Source of the DNA: JBKHYJ01 sp046565505
GTDB taxonomy: Bacteria; Acidobacteriota; Blastocatellia; UBA7656
Direction of reading: 5' to 3'
Length of the DNA stretch: 64,000 bases
Assembly (NCBI GenBank): GCA_046565505.1
Contig: JBKHYJ010000098.1
Location: 93,631 to 157,630, forward strand
Made by a program: the position numbers and the translations under genes. Of this stretch, positions 43,380-53,503 are shown piece by piece. Below the pieces are notes generated by a model. The model made no database searches and was not told where the DNA came from. It saw only the letters and a program-made list of their open reading frames with translations. Every line of letters begins with the position of its first letter. Within the stretch, counting starts at the first letter, position 1.

Positions 43380-45800
43380 ATGGAGACTTTAATTCAGGAC
43401 CTGAGGTATGGCTTGAGGGCGATGCTCAAGAGCCGCGGCTTCACGGCCGTGGCCATCATCGCGCTGGCCCTCGGCATCGGCGCTAACACAGCTATATTCA
43501 GCGTAGTCAACACGGTCCTGCTCCGCCCGCTCCCGTTCAAAGACCCCGACCGCCTGGTGGCCGTCATCGAGACCAAGCTGCCCCAGTTCCCGGAGTTCAC
43601 CGCCTCGCCCGGCAACTTCATCGACTGGCAGAAACAGAACACGGTCTTCGAGCAAATCGAGGCGGTGCGGCAGCTCGCATACAACTTAAGCGGCGCTGGC
43701 GAGCCCGAGCGTATCCGCAGCGCCCGCGTCACGGCAGGCATGTTCGACATGCTGGGCATCAAGCCCGCGCAGGGCCGCGGTTTTCTCCCGGAAGAGGACC
43801 AGGCCGGCCATGAGAACGTCGCGGTCATCAGCCATGCGCTGTGGCAACGAAGGTTCGGCGGCGACCCGAATGTCTTGAGTCAAACGATGACTCTCAACGC
43901 ACAGAGCTACACCATCATCGGCGTAATGCCGCCCGGGGTCGAATTCCCCGACCGCAACACGGAACTGTGGACGCCGATGGCCTTCACCTCACAACAGAGC
44001 CAGCAGCACGGCTCGCATTTCATCTCCGTGAGCGGGCGGCTTAAGCCGGGGGCGACCCTCGATCAGGCCCAGACGGAAATGAGCACCATAGCCGGTCGGC
44101 TGGCCGAGCAGTACCCCAATTCCAACGCGGGCTGGGACGTAAAGATACTCCCGATGCAGGACTACCAGGTCAGAGACATAAAGCCCGCCCTCGTGGTGCT
44201 GCTTTGCGCCGTGGCGCTCGTGCTGTTGATCGCCTGCGCGAACGTGGCGAACCTGCTGCTGGCCCGCGCGACCGCCCGCGAGAAAGAGATGGCGATCCGC
44301 GCGGCGCTCGGGGCGGGCCGCTTTCGCATCGCCCGCCAGTTGTTGACCGAGAGCCTGCTGCTGGCGGTGATAGGCGGAGGCGCGGGACTGGTGCTGGCGG
44401 TCTGGGGCATAGACGCGCTGCTCGCGCTCGCGCCGGAGGGCCTCCCGCGCGTTAAAGACGTTTCGATCGACTCCGGCGCGATGATGTTCACTCTCGCGAT
44501 CAGTCTGCTGACGGGGCTGGTCTTCGGCCTGGCGCCCGTGCTCCAGGCGAGCCACCCCAACCTGAACGAGTCGCTCAAAGAAGGCGGCAAGGGGTCGAGC
44601 GGCGGCCCGCGGCGGCAGCGAATCCGTAACGCCCTGGTGGTGATCGAAGTCTCTATGGCTCTCGTGCTGCTGGTCGGCGCGGGGTTGATGTTTAGAAGCT
44701 TCGTGCGGCTGCAACAGGTCAGCCCCGGCTTCAACCCCGCTAACGCGCTGATGGTCGCCATCTCCCTGCCGCAGGGGAAGTACCAGCAGCCCGCTCAACA
44801 GAAGGCATTCTTCGATGAGGTGATCGAAAACGTCTCGGCCCTGCCGGGTGTGGTGTCAGTCGGGGCGACGGAATCGCTGCCGATGAGCGGCGATTACGTC
44901 TACGGCTTCGAGATAGAGGGCCGCCCGCCCGCCGCCCCCGGCGAAGACATCAGCACGAATTACTACTCCGTGACGCCGGATTACTTCCGCGCGATGGGCA
45001 TTCAACTGCTCAGGGGTCGCCTGTTCACGGACCGTGACCGCGACGGCGCGCAGAGGGTCGCCATAATCAACGAGAGCATGGCTAAGCGCATCTTCCCCGA
45101 CGAAGACCCTATCGGCAAGCGTATCGCGCTCAGCAACGAGTCCACCGCCTACAGGGAGATCGTCGGGATCGTCAACGACGTGAAGCAGTATGGGCTGGCC
45201 GAGGCGACTCCCCTGCAAACATACGAGCCCTTCGCGCAGAAGCCATTCTCTTCGATGCTCCTGGTCGTGCGCGGCGCGAACGACCCTTCCTCGCTGGGCG
45301 GCGCGATCCGCAGTCAGGTCTTCGCGGTCGATAAGGACCAGCCCGTATCCCGCATCATAACGCTCGAAGAGCTCGTGTCCGGGTCCGTAGCCAGGCAGCG
45401 GTTCGCGATGGTACTGTTCGCGATATTCGCGGGGGTCGCGATGGCGCTGGCCGGCGTCGGCCTGTATGGCGTGATGAGCTATTCGGTCACGCAGCGGACG
45501 CACGAGATAGGCATTCGCATGGCGCTGGGCGCGCAGCCCGGCGACATACTCCGCGTGGTCATCCGTCAGGGGGCCACCCTTGCGCTGATAGGGATAGCGA
45601 TCGGGCTGGCAGGCGCGTTCGTGCTTACCAAACTCGTTTCCAGCGTCTTGTCGGGCTTGCTCTTCGGCGTCAGCTCGACCGACGCCCTCACGTTCACGGT
45701 CATACCCGTGATACTGCTAGGAGTGGCTCTGGGAGCCAGTTACGCGCCCGCGCGCCGCGCCGCGAAGGCGGACCCGCTGGTCGCCCTCAGGCATGAATAG
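43380..45800 (+). CDS. ADOP-family permease 5
   Basis: A protein of 806 residues starting METLIQDLRYGLRAMLKSRG. The first periplasmic domain includes IETKLPQFPEFTASPGNFID and the second SLPMSGDYVYGFEIEGRPPA. It differs from its neighbours near the end: TM7-8 are separated by an extra Ser/Leu-rich turn (LVSSVLSGLLFGVSSTDALT) and the C-terminus is ARRAAKADPLVALRHE rather than the VDPMVALRYE form. The palindromic 13-mer lies at 45725-45737 in the last membrane segment. The ATG at 43380 follows AGAAGGGGGCTTG. After it the permease series is interrupted by a serine hydrolase gene. Confidence 0.93.
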   Translation: METLIQDLRYGLRAMLKSRGFTAVAIIALALGIGANTAIFSVVNTVLLRPLPFKDPDRLVAVIETKLPQFPEFTASPGNFIDWQKQNTVFEQIEAVRQLAYNLSGAGEPERIRSARVTAGMFDMLGIKPAQGRGFLPEEDQAGHENVAVISHALWQRRFGGDPNVLSQTMTLNAQSYTIIGVMPPGVEFPDRNTELWTPMAFTSQQSQQHGSHFISVSGRLKPGATLDQAQTEMSTIAGRLAEQYPNSNAGWDVKILPMQDYQVRDIKPALVVLLCAVALVLLIACANVANLLLARATAREKEMAIRAALGAGRFRIARQLLTESLLLAVIGGGAGLVLAVWGIDALLALAPEGLPRVKDVSIDSGAMMFTLAISLLTGLVFGLAPVLQASHPNLNESLKEGGKGSSGGPRRQRIRNALVVIEVSMALVLLVGAGLMFRSFVRLQQVSPGFNPANALMVAISLPQGKYQQPAQQKAFFDEVIENVSALPGVVSVGATESLPMSGDYVYGFEIEGRPPAAPGEDISTNYYSVTPDYFRAMGIQLLRGRLFTDRDRDGAQRVAIINESMAKRIFPDEDPIGKRIALSNESTAYREIVGIVNDVKQYGLAEATPLQTYEPFAQKPFSSMLLVVRGANDPSSLGGAIRSQVFAVDKDQPVSRIITLEELVSGSVARQRFAMVLFAIFAGVAMALAGVGLYGVMSYSVTQRTHEIGIRMALGAQPGDILRVVIRQGATLALIGIAIGLAGAFVLTKLVSSVLSGLLFGVSSTDALTFTVIPVILLGVALGASYAPARRAAKADPLVALRHE

Positions 45801-46055
45801 CGCATCTGCGGCGCGCGGGCCCGGCTCCCCGGCCGCCCCCTCAGGGCGTCGCGAGGCCTCGCCCGCGGCCGCGCATGCGGTGGAGGGGTTGACCGCTTCT
45901 GAGAAGCGAGTTTCCCAGGGATGGACAGAATTAATGGCGGGCCGCCCGGCCGTGAAAGAATTAATCCGAATGGATCAAGCATTTGAGCCGGGCCGCCCGC
46001 GTGGCACGCCGCTTGGTTGCGCTAAGGGGATTTGCCTGTAATGAAGGAGGACACC

Positions 46056-48146
46056 ATGAAGTCCGTATCGTCGAAGCTCATATCATCGTCTCTCTTAATC
46101 CTCGCCCTCGTCTTCGCCGCGTCCGTCCGGCCAGCCGGGCGGGCCTCGGCCGCCGGCCGCGCTCTCAGGCCGGATGACGGCCGGTTCGCGCGCCTAGAAC
46201 AGCGGCTGGACTCCATACGGCAAGAGCTGAAGATCCCCGCGATTTCTGCCGCGGTAGTAAAAGATCAGAAGGTGGTCTGGGCGAAGGGCTTCGGCTACGC
46301 GGACCTGGAGAACAAGGTGCCCGCGACCGAGCACACTTCATATCACCTCGCGTCGCTCACCAAGACTTTCGCCTCTACGATTCTGATGCAGCTCGTGCAG
46401 CAGGGTAAGGTAAAGCTCGACGACCCTGTCTCGAAGTATGGCATCCTGCTCGAAAGCGATGGCGTCATTCGCGTGAAGCACCTGCTGTCGCACACCTCGG
46501 AGGGGAATCCGGGCGAGCAGTACCGCTACAACGGGAACAGGTTCGGCGAGCTTGATAAAGTCGTTCAGAAAGCGACAGGCAAATCTTTCGCGGAGGTGCT
46601 GACTGCCAACATCCTCGACCCGCTCGGCATGAGCGAGACGACGCCAAACGTCCCGCCGGCCGTGAGTACGAAATCCCCGGCGGGGGCGGACCCTAAGGCC
46701 GAAGGCGAGGTGAAGGCCGCCTTGGATGCATTCATCGCGGGACTTAACGCGGGCAAAGTCGAGCAGGTCGCGCAGTACCTCGCGCCGCAGCAGAACGCGT
46801 TCCGCGGCGACAAAGGGCCGCTCGCATTTTTCGTTGACCCTGACGGGTTCCGTGAGGACCTGCGCGCGGGCGTCAAGCTGAATTTCCAGGCCCGCAATTT
46901 AGAAACGGCCATCTATGGCGACACGGCTCTTTCGACCTGCTTTTTGTCGGGGTCGGTGACGCTGCCCGGCGGCAACACGCGGGCCGACGGGCCGTGGCGG
47001 CTGTCGCTCGTCTGGAACAGGCAGGGCGGCGCGTGGAAGATCGTTCACGCGCACCAGTCCGAATTAGACGGCCCCATAATCACGGACGACCTGCGCCAGA
47101 GGTTCGCCGCCGTCTCGAAAAATCTCGCGCAGCCTTACGCGCTCGACAATAAATTCAACGTCGTGAAATCCAGGTACCCGACGCACTTCAGCGTGTCGGC
47201 CGGCCTCATCTCGTCCGTACTCGACATGGCGAAATACGACATCGCCATAGACCAGAACCGCTTTCTCTCGAAAGAGACTCAGCAGCTAGCCTTCACCCCG
47301 ACCCTATCCACGCGCGGCGAGGCGCTCCCCTACGGCCTCGGCTGGTTCACACAGAACTTCAATAACGTCCGGCTGATCTGGCATTATGGCTACTGGACCA
47401 GCAACTCGTCGCTGATCCTGAAGGTGCCCGACCGCAACATCACTTTCATAGTCATGGCGAACACGGACAACCTGAGCCGGCCCACGGACCTCGGCGCGGG
47501 CGACGTGATGAGCTCGCCCGTGGCTATGGCTTTCTTGAAGGAGTTCATCTTCCCCGAAACCTTTAAAGAGCCGCCGCCCGAGGTCAACTGGCAGGCCGCG
47601 CAGGCCGACCTGGAGCGGCAACTGAAAGCCGCGGCTGGCAAACCCTACGCCGACCTGTATAAGAAAGAGCTGCTCACGCGCGTACGGATATACACGAGCG
47701 TCGGGCAGTCGGCCGACGCGACCCGGCTGGTTAAAGTATATGGCGCGGTGTACTCGAAGGGCCTCCCCGACGACCTGGCGAAGTCGAGAGCCCTCGCGCA
47801 GATCGTCGGCGTTGCGGACAATGCGGACGAGACGGTCGAGTTCAGCCTGCCGCGCCCGCAAAACGTCCGCGTGTTCGCCATAGGCGAGGGGCAGGGCGGC
47901 GAGATGTTTGATTACGGCTGGATCGAGAGCGCCGAGACGGGTAAGGTCGTCTGGCAAATGAAGGCGCAGGAGACCGCGCCGGCCGGGGGCGCGGGCAAGA
48001 ATCGCCAGTCTGATGTTGTCGTGGCGCTCCCGGCCGGGCGTTACAGGCTGAGATACAAATCCGATGATTCGCACTCGTTCGACCGCTGGAACAGTCTTCC
48101 GCCGGACATAAATTTCTGGGGCATCGCGCTGTACGCGAAAGAATGA
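46056..48146 (+). CDS. Serine hydrolase (class C beta-lactamase-like) with inserted SnoaL-like domain
   Basis: A protein of 696 residues. After a signal peptide (LLILALVFAASVRPAGRASA) the beta-lactamase-related fold starts at about 43. S100-L-T-K103 is the SxxK motif, Y158 in QYRYNGNRFGEL fills the YxN position and H443-Y-G445 in LIWHYGYW is the HxG/KTG position. Between about 213 and 340 an alpha+beta segment of SnoaL/DUF4440 type is inserted (EVKAALDAFIAGLNAGKVEQ ... GGAWKIVHAHQSELDG). After it the hydrolase fold resumes (VSAGLISSVLDMAKYDIAID). A C-terminal domain (about 520-696) ends with a beta-rich part (FDYGWIESAETGKVVWQ). AAGGAGG five bases before ATG 46056 fixes the start. The substrate is unknown; position inside the permease array suggests a shared process. 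Confidence 0.88.
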   Translation: MKSVSSKLISSSLLILALVFAASVRPAGRASAAGRALRPDDGRFARLEQRLDSIRQELKIPAISAAVVKDQKVVWAKGFGYADLENKVPATEHTSYHLASLTKTFASTILMQLVQQGKVKLDDPVSKYGILLESDGVIRVKHLLSHTSEGNPGEQYRYNGNRFGELDKVVQKATGKSFAEVLTANILDPLGMSETTPNVPPAVSTKSPAGADPKAEGEVKAALDAFIAGLNAGKVEQVAQYLAPQQNAFRGDKGPLAFFVDPDGFREDLRAGVKLNFQARNLETAIYGDTALSTCFLSGSVTLPGGNTRADGPWRLSLVWNRQGGAWKIVHAHQSELDGPIITDDLRQRFAAVSKNLAQPYALDNKFNVVKSRYPTHFSVSAGLISSVLDMAKYDIAIDQNRFLSKETQQLAFTPTLSTRGEALPYGLGWFTQNFNNVRLIWHYGYWTSNSSLILKVPDRNITFIVMANTDNLSRPTDLGAGDVMSSPVAMAFLKEFIFPETFKEPPPEVNWQAAQADLERQLKAAAGKPYADLYKKELLTRVRIYTSVGQSADATRLVKVYGAVYSKGLPDDLAKSRALAQIVGVADNADETVEFSLPRPQNVRVFAIGEGQGGEMFDYGWIESAETGKVVWQMKAQETAPAGGAGKNRQSDVVVALPAGRYRLRYKSDDSHSFDRWNSLPPDINFWGIALYAKE

Positions 48147-48292
48147 GCCGGCTCAGGATTTGAGGTTTCATAGCGCGAAGGTCGCTACGCGGGGCGCGAT
48201 TTTGTATTGGCGGACTATTCGCAGACTTCGGCGCATTCGTCTGATCGGGCGCAAGCTGTCTGCCCGGCTTCGGCCTGTCAGTCCGCCGACCC

Positions 48293-48312
48293 AGAATCCA
48301 AAATCTAAAACC
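48293..48312. repeat. Right arm only of the permease-spacer element
   Basis: AGAATCCAAAATCTAAAACC lies 14 bp before the permease 6 start, next to its GAAGGGG ribosome site. Upstream only a faint GGATTTGAGGTTT could be a decayed left arm. Confidence 0.6.
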
Positions 48313-48326
48313 GAAGGGGTCGATTG

Positions 48327-50783
48327 ATGGAAAACCTGATAAATGACATTCGCTATGGGTTTCGGATGATGATTAAAAGCCCGGGCTTCACGGCCGTGGC
48401 GGTCATATCGCTCGCGCTCGGCATCGGCGCGAACACGGCCATCTTCAGCGTCATCAACTCGCTGCTGCTGGCCCCGCTGCCCGTCGAAGAGCCGACGCGC
48501 CTGGTCTCCATCTTCACGACTGATGTCAAGAACCCTGGGAACCTGCCCGTCTCGCATTACAACTTCCTCGACTACCGCGACAAAAACGACGTCTTCACGG
48601 GCGTCCTCTCATACAACTTCGCGGCGGTCAACTTGAATAAAGGGGCGGGCGAGGCAAGGCAGCTTTTCGCGGAAGTCGTTTCGGGCAATTACTTCGACGT
48701 GTTGGGGGTGAAGCCCGCCTACGGCCGCACCTTCCTGCCCGACGAAGACAGGACGCCCGGCACGCACCCTGTCGTCGTGCTCAGCCATGCCTGCTGGCAG
48801 CGCGATTTCGGCGGCGACCCTTCGATAGTCAACCGGGCCATCTCGCTCAACCGCCGCGACTTCACCGTAGTCGGGATTGCCCCGAAAGATTTCACGGGCA
48901 CGGACGTGGGCGGCAGCCCGGACCTCTGGGTCCCGATGATGATGCATAACGAGTTGCAGGCCGACATAGCCACCTTCTACGACGGCCGCCGCGGGCTCGC
49001 CTTCAACCTCATAGGCCGCCTCAAGCCGGGCGTCACGCTGGCGCAGGCGCAAGAATCCCTCGGCAGGCTGGCCTCTCAACTGGAGCAGGAGTACAGGGCG
49101 GACAACGAGGGGCGCAACGTGCGGCTCATCCCGCTCCTACAGGCGCGCATGAATCCCGACGGCGAAGGGCAACTGATGACGAGTTCGATGATACTGATGG
49201 GCACGGTCGGCCTGGTGCTGCTGATCGCATGCGCGAACGTGACGAACCTGCTGCTGGCCCGCGCGACGAAACGGCGCAGGGAGATAGCCATCCGCCTGGC
49301 GATAGGCGCGAGCCGCGCCCGACTGGTGAGGCAACTGATGACCGAAAGCCTCTTCCTTTCTCTCGTCGGCGGGGCCGTCGGGTTCCTGATCGCTTTCTGG
49401 ACCAAAGACCTCATCACGGCGCTCGTCCCGTTCGGGGGCGGGCCGGGCGGGCCGGGCGCAGGCATCGACGCGCGCGTGCTCGCCTTCACGTTTGTGATCT
49501 CGGTAGTGAGCGGCGCGCTGTTCGGGCTCGTGCCCGCGCTCCAGGCGTCCAGGCCCGACCTCGTCCCCACGCTCAAAGGCGAAGTGACCTTGCCCGTGAG
49601 CCACCGCAGGTTCCGCATCAACCTGCGAAAGGTGCTGGTCGTTCTACAGGTGGCCCTTTCGCTGTTCGCGTTGATAACCGCGGGGCTTTTCGTGCGCAGC
49701 TTGCAGAAGGCGAAGCAAGTCAACCCCGGCTTCGTTTCCGATAACGTGCTGCTGATGGGGTTCAACATGGGCCGCGAAGGGTACACGGAAGCCCAGGCGA
49801 GGCAATTCCACAGGCAACTGCTAGAGCGGCTGCGGAACGTTCCGGGCATCCAGTCGGCGACGCTGGCGCGCAACCGCCCATTCGGCGGGGGCACGGGCAG
49901 GAGCGTCTTTATAGAGGGCCAGGAGGCCCCGCCCGGCGGCAGAGGCGTCATCGTCCAAACGAACGTCGTCGGGCCGAAATTTTTTGAGACTCTCGGGGTC
50001 CCCCTGCTTAGGGGGCGCGACTTCGCGGACGCCGACACGGAGAACGCCCCGCTCGTCGTCATCATCAACGAGACGATGGCGAACCGCTTCTGGCCGAACC
50101 AGGACGCGGTCGGGCAGCGGTTCAAGTTTTTCGGGGATAAGACGTACCGCGAAGTCGCCGGCATCGCTAGCGACAGCAAGGTAAACAGCCTGACGGAACA
50201 GCGCAGGCCATACGTTTACATCCCCCTGCTCCAGGAATACTCGCCGCAGGTGAACCTTGAGGTCCGCACGGCGGGCGACCCTAAAAGTATGGTCGCCGCG
50301 CTCAGGAGCGAAGTTCAGGCGATCGACCCTAATATCTCTGTCCTCAACGTCGAGACGCTCAACGACCGCGTAGAGGGGTCTTTACGCGGCGAGCGCTCGC
50401 AGGCGTCGCTGCTGGGCATCGCCGGGCTGCTCGCGCTGCTGCTGGCGTCGGTCGGGTTGTACGGCGTGATGGCTTACACGGTCGCACAGCGCACGCGGGA
50501 GATAGGCATAAGAATGGCTCTGGGAGCCAGTCGCGGCGACGTGTTCGCGCTCGTGCTCAAGCAGGGCGCGTCGCTCGTTTCGGCCGGGGTTGTGATCGGG
50601 CTGGTCGGGGCTTTCGCCGCAACCCGCATGCTGGCGAGCTCGCTCTTCGGGGTGACCGCCGCCGACCCCATGACCTTCGCGGCGACTTCCGCGCTGCTGA
50701 TCGCCGTCGCGCTGCTGGCGACTTTCTTCCCCGCGCGGCGGGCGACGAAGGTGGACCCGATGGTGGCACTGCGGTACGAATGA
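48327..50783 (+). CDS. ADOP-family permease 6 (divergent subfamily)
   Basis: A protein of 818 residues starting MENLINDIRYGFRMMIKSPG. It departs from the majority: TM1 ends in FSVINSLLLAPLPVEEPTRL, the first periplasmic domain has FTTDVKNPGNLPVSHYNFLD, and TM2 reads LIACANVTNLLLARATKRRR. The linker lacks the usual EGGRGSTG and has LVPTLKGEVTLPVSHRRFRI. The second domain has SVFIEGQEAPPGGRGVIVQT. The end VDPMVALRYE is standard, as is the 3' flank. It groups with permease 9 by these features. The 13-mer GGCTCTGGGAGCC is at 50516-50528, at the start of TM7. ATG 48327 follows GAAGGGGTCGATTG. Confidence 0.93.
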   Translation: MENLINDIRYGFRMMIKSPGFTAVAVISLALGIGANTAIFSVINSLLLAPLPVEEPTRLVSIFTTDVKNPGNLPVSHYNFLDYRDKNDVFTGVLSYNFAAVNLNKGAGEARQLFAEVVSGNYFDVLGVKPAYGRTFLPDEDRTPGTHPVVVLSHACWQRDFGGDPSIVNRAISLNRRDFTVVGIAPKDFTGTDVGGSPDLWVPMMMHNELQADIATFYDGRRGLAFNLIGRLKPGVTLAQAQESLGRLASQLEQEYRADNEGRNVRLIPLLQARMNPDGEGQLMTSSMILMGTVGLVLLIACANVTNLLLARATKRRREIAIRLAIGASRARLVRQLMTESLFLSLVGGAVGFLIAFWTKDLITALVPFGGGPGGPGAGIDARVLAFTFVISVVSGALFGLVPALQASRPDLVPTLKGEVTLPVSHRRFRINLRKVLVVLQVALSLFALITAGLFVRSLQKAKQVNPGFVSDNVLLMGFNMGREGYTEAQARQFHRQLLERLRNVPGIQSATLARNRPFGGGTGRSVFIEGQEAPPGGRGVIVQTNVVGPKFFETLGVPLLRGRDFADADTENAPLVVIINETMANRFWPNQDAVGQRFKFFGDKTYREVAGIASDSKVNSLTEQRRPYVYIPLLQEYSPQVNLEVRTAGDPKSMVAALRSEVQAIDPNISVLNVETLNDRVEGSLRGERSQASLLGIAGLLALLLASVGLYGVMAYTVAQRTREIGIRMALGASRGDVFALVLKQGASLVSAGVVIGLVGAFAATRMLASSLFGVTAADPMTFAATSALLIAVALLATFFPARRATKVDPMVALRYE

Positions 50784-50790
50784 TCCATTT

Positions 50791-50931
50791 GGAATTTTGG
50801 ATTTTAGATTTTGGATTTTGGATTGGGGGAAGGCGGGGCAGCCCGGGGTGCTGAGCCTGCGCCGCTTTAAACGGGCGTAAAGCTCCCAAGCATGCGAATG
50901 CCCTCCAATCCAAAATCTAAAATCCAAAATC
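50791..50931. repeat. Permease-spacer element 6-7, core orientation A
   Basis: Left arm 50791-50824, right arm 50907-50931, core of 82 bp with the GCTTTAAACGGGCGTAAAGC and GCATGCGAATGCCC blocks of orientation A. Confidence 0.9.
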
Positions 50932-50946
50932 TGGAGGGTTTGATTG

Positions 50947-53349
50947 GTGGAGACTTTAATTCAAGACCTTCGCTACGCCGCCCGCATGCTCGCAAAAAAA
51001 CCTGCGTTCACCGCCATTGTCGTGCTGGCTCTAGCCATAGGCATAGGCGCGAACACGGCCATCTTCAGCGTGGTTAACGCCATACTTCTCCGCCCGCTCC
51101 CTTATAAAAATCCCGGCCGCATCATGATGGTCTGGGCCGAGGACCGCGACACGGGTGCGAAACAGGAGTCTCATTCGTACCTGAATTTCGCCGACTACGA
51201 AGAGCAGAATCAGACCTTCGAGCAAATGGCGGCCTACCAGGACCGGACCTTCAATATAACGGGCGCGGGCGAGCCCGAGCGCGTGGCGGGCGCATGGTCT
51301 ACGGCCGAGCTGTTTTCAGTCCTCGGCGTCGAGCCCGAGGTCGGGCATGTCTACGCGAATGAGTATTCGCGCGTGGCGCTGATCAGCCACGGCCTGTGGC
51401 TGCGCCGCTTCGGGAGCGACCCGAACGTGATCGGTCAGGAGATAACGCTCAACACCGTCCCGCGAACGATCATCGGGGTGATGCCCGCAGGTTTCAACTT
51501 CCCTCGAAAAGACGCGGACATCTGGGTGCCGCTTGAAGTGTACGAGAACCAGAAGAAACAGCGCGGCAACCCTTGGCTCAATGTGATCGGCCGCCTTAAG
51601 CCCGGGGTCACTCCTGAGCAGGCGCAGGCCGAAATGAGCGCCATAGCGGCGCGGCTGGAGCAGCAATACCCGGACGCGTTGTCCGGGTACGGCGTCAACG
51701 TGGTCCCCCTTCACGAACAGGTGACGGGCAGCGTGCGGCCGGCGCTGCTGGTCCTGCTCGGGGCAGTCGCTTTCGTCCTGCTGATCGCCTGCGCGAACGC
51801 GGCGAATCTGTTGCTGGCCCGCGCGGCGACGCGCGAAAAAGAGATCGCCGTGCGCACCGCGCTCGGGGCGAGCCGCGCGCGACTCGTCAGGCAGATGCTC
51901 ACGGAGAGCGCCCTGCTCGCGTTCGCGGGCGGGGCGGTCGGCCTGCTGCTCGCCGTGTGGGGGCTGGACATTTTAATCGCGCTGAGCCCGGCCGACATTC
52001 CTCGCCTCAATCAGGTAGGCATCGACGGCCGTGTGCTTGCTTTCACGCTCGGGGCCTCTTTGATTACGGGGTTGATCTTCGGCCTGGCGCCCGCGCTGCA
52101 AGCCTCTAAGCCGGACCTGAACGAGACTCTGAAAGAAGGCGGGAGGGCCGCGACCGGCAGCAACCGTGGCAGCCGCATGCGCGGCCTGCTCGTGATCGCC
52201 GAGGTGGCGCTCTCGCTCGTCCTGCTGATCGGGGCGGGCTTGATGATTAAGAGCTTCGTACGCCTTCAACAATTCAACCTGGGGTTCAACCCCCGAAATC
52301 TGCTGACGATGCGCGTGGGTCTCCCCTGGCCGAAGTACGGCGAAGTTGATAAGGCCGCGGGCTTCTACCGCCGGCTGCTCGAACGGGTAGAGAGTCTGCC
52401 GGGGGTTCAATCGGCAGGTGTGATCAACGATATTTTTCTCGGCAAGATCCCCGAGTCCGAGAAATTCCGGGTGGAAGGCCGGCCACAATCAACGCCCGGC
52501 GACAGCGTCGAGGCGTCCGTGGACAGGATAAGCCCGGCCTACTTCAGAACCCTCGGGGTCCCTCTCTTGAAGGGGCGCGAGTTCACCGCGCATGACACGC
52601 GGGAGGCGCCGGGCGTGGTCATCGTCAATGATTCATTCGCGCGGCGCTACTTCCCGGACGAAGACGCGCTCGGCAAGCGATTGGAGTACGACAGGGGCGG
52701 CGACCCGTTGCGGGTGACGATTGTGGGAGTCGTAGCCGACTCGCGCCGCACGGGGTTCGACTCCGACGTGAGGCCGGAAGCCTACCTCCCGCACACGCAG
52801 AGCGTTGCCACGTTCATGGCCCTCGTGGTGAGGACGGATGGTGACCCTTTAAGCCTAGCCGCCGCCGTGCGCAGCCAGGTCTGGGCCATAGACCCGGATC
52901 AATCCGTCTACGACATCGGGACCGTCGAGCAGCTGCTGGCCGGTATGATTTCCGAGCGGCGATTCAGCCTGCTGCTGCTCGGCATATTCGCGGGGCTGGC
53001 GCTGTTGCTGGCGGCCGTCGGCGTCTACGGCGTGACGAGCTACTCTGTCTCTCAGCGCACGCATGAAATAGGAGTGCGCATGGCGCTCGGGGCGGGGCGC
53101 GTGGACGTGTTGAAGCTGGTCGTGGGGCAGGGCATGGCGCTCGTGCTGTGCGGCGTGGCCGCCGGGCTGGTCGCCGCCTTTATGCTCACTCGGCTGATGT
53201 CGGGGTTGCTTTATGAAGTCAGCGCGACGGACCCGGCGACGTTCGCCTTGATCGCGCTGGTGCTGACGGGAGTGGCTCTGGGAGCCTGTTTCGTGCCGGC
53301 ACGCCGCGCCACCAGGGTGGACCCTATGGTCGCCCTAAGGTACGAATGA
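50947..53349 (+). CDS. ADOP-family permease 7
   Basis: A protein of 800 residues. The start is a GTG at 50947: alignment with paralogues places GTG-GAG-ACT-TTA where others have ATG-GAG-ACT-TTA, and GGAGGG lies eight bases upstream. The N-terminus is (M)ETLIQDLRYAARMLAKKPA. The first periplasmic domain is shorter than in other members (VEPEVGHVYANEYSRVALIS lacks the usual GRxFxPEED loop of about ten residues). The second has DIFLGKIPESEKFRVEGRPQ. TM6-8 include YGVTSYSVSQRTHEIGVRMA. It ends ARRATRVDPMVALRYE with the shared 3' tract, and the 13-mer is at 53274-53286. Confidence 0.93.
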   Translation: METLIQDLRYAARMLAKKPAFTAIVVLALAIGIGANTAIFSVVNAILLRPLPYKNPGRIMMVWAEDRDTGAKQESHSYLNFADYEEQNQTFEQMAAYQDRTFNITGAGEPERVAGAWSTAELFSVLGVEPEVGHVYANEYSRVALISHGLWLRRFGSDPNVIGQEITLNTVPRTIIGVMPAGFNFPRKDADIWVPLEVYENQKKQRGNPWLNVIGRLKPGVTPEQAQAEMSAIAARLEQQYPDALSGYGVNVVPLHEQVTGSVRPALLVLLGAVAFVLLIACANAANLLLARAATREKEIAVRTALGASRARLVRQMLTESALLAFAGGAVGLLLAVWGLDILIALSPADIPRLNQVGIDGRVLAFTLGASLITGLIFGLAPALQASKPDLNETLKEGGRAATGSNRGSRMRGLLVIAEVALSLVLLIGAGLMIKSFVRLQQFNLGFNPRNLLTMRVGLPWPKYGEVDKAAGFYRRLLERVESLPGVQSAGVINDIFLGKIPESEKFRVEGRPQSTPGDSVEASVDRISPAYFRTLGVPLLKGREFTAHDTREAPGVVIVNDSFARRYFPDEDALGKRLEYDRGGDPLRVTIVGVVADSRRTGFDSDVRPEAYLPHTQSVATFMALVVRTDGDPLSLAAAVRSQVWAIDPDQSVYDIGTVEQLLAGMISERRFSLLLLGIFAGLALLLAAVGVYGVTSYSVSQRTHEIGVRMALGAGRVDVLKLVVGQGMALVLCGVAAGLVAAFMLTRLMSGLLYEVSATDPATFALIALVLTGVALGACFVPARRATRVDPMVALRYE

Positions 53350-53358
53350 TCCATTTGC

Positions 53359-53486
53359 GGATTTTAGATTTTAGATTTTGGATTAGGGGATAACACAGCA
53401 ACGCAGGGCCAGCGGCTCGCGGCCCGGTAAACGAGGGCGCCCAAGTTTGCCCGGTCCCTTCAATCCAAAATCTAAAATCCAAAATC
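53359..53486. repeat. Permease-spacer element 7-8, core type C
   Basis: Left arm 53359-53384, right arm 53462-53486, core of 77 bp (GGGGATAACACAGCAACGCA...). The core is identical to that of element 10-11 and looks like a diverged orientation A core. Confidence 0.9.
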
Positions 53487-53503
53487 AGAAGGGGGCTTGA
53501 TAG

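Noticed and set aside
45793..46041. A short frame starting inside the end of permease 5
   Set aside because: It has no ribosome site, no membrane or domain signal, and overlaps the permease C-terminal codons.
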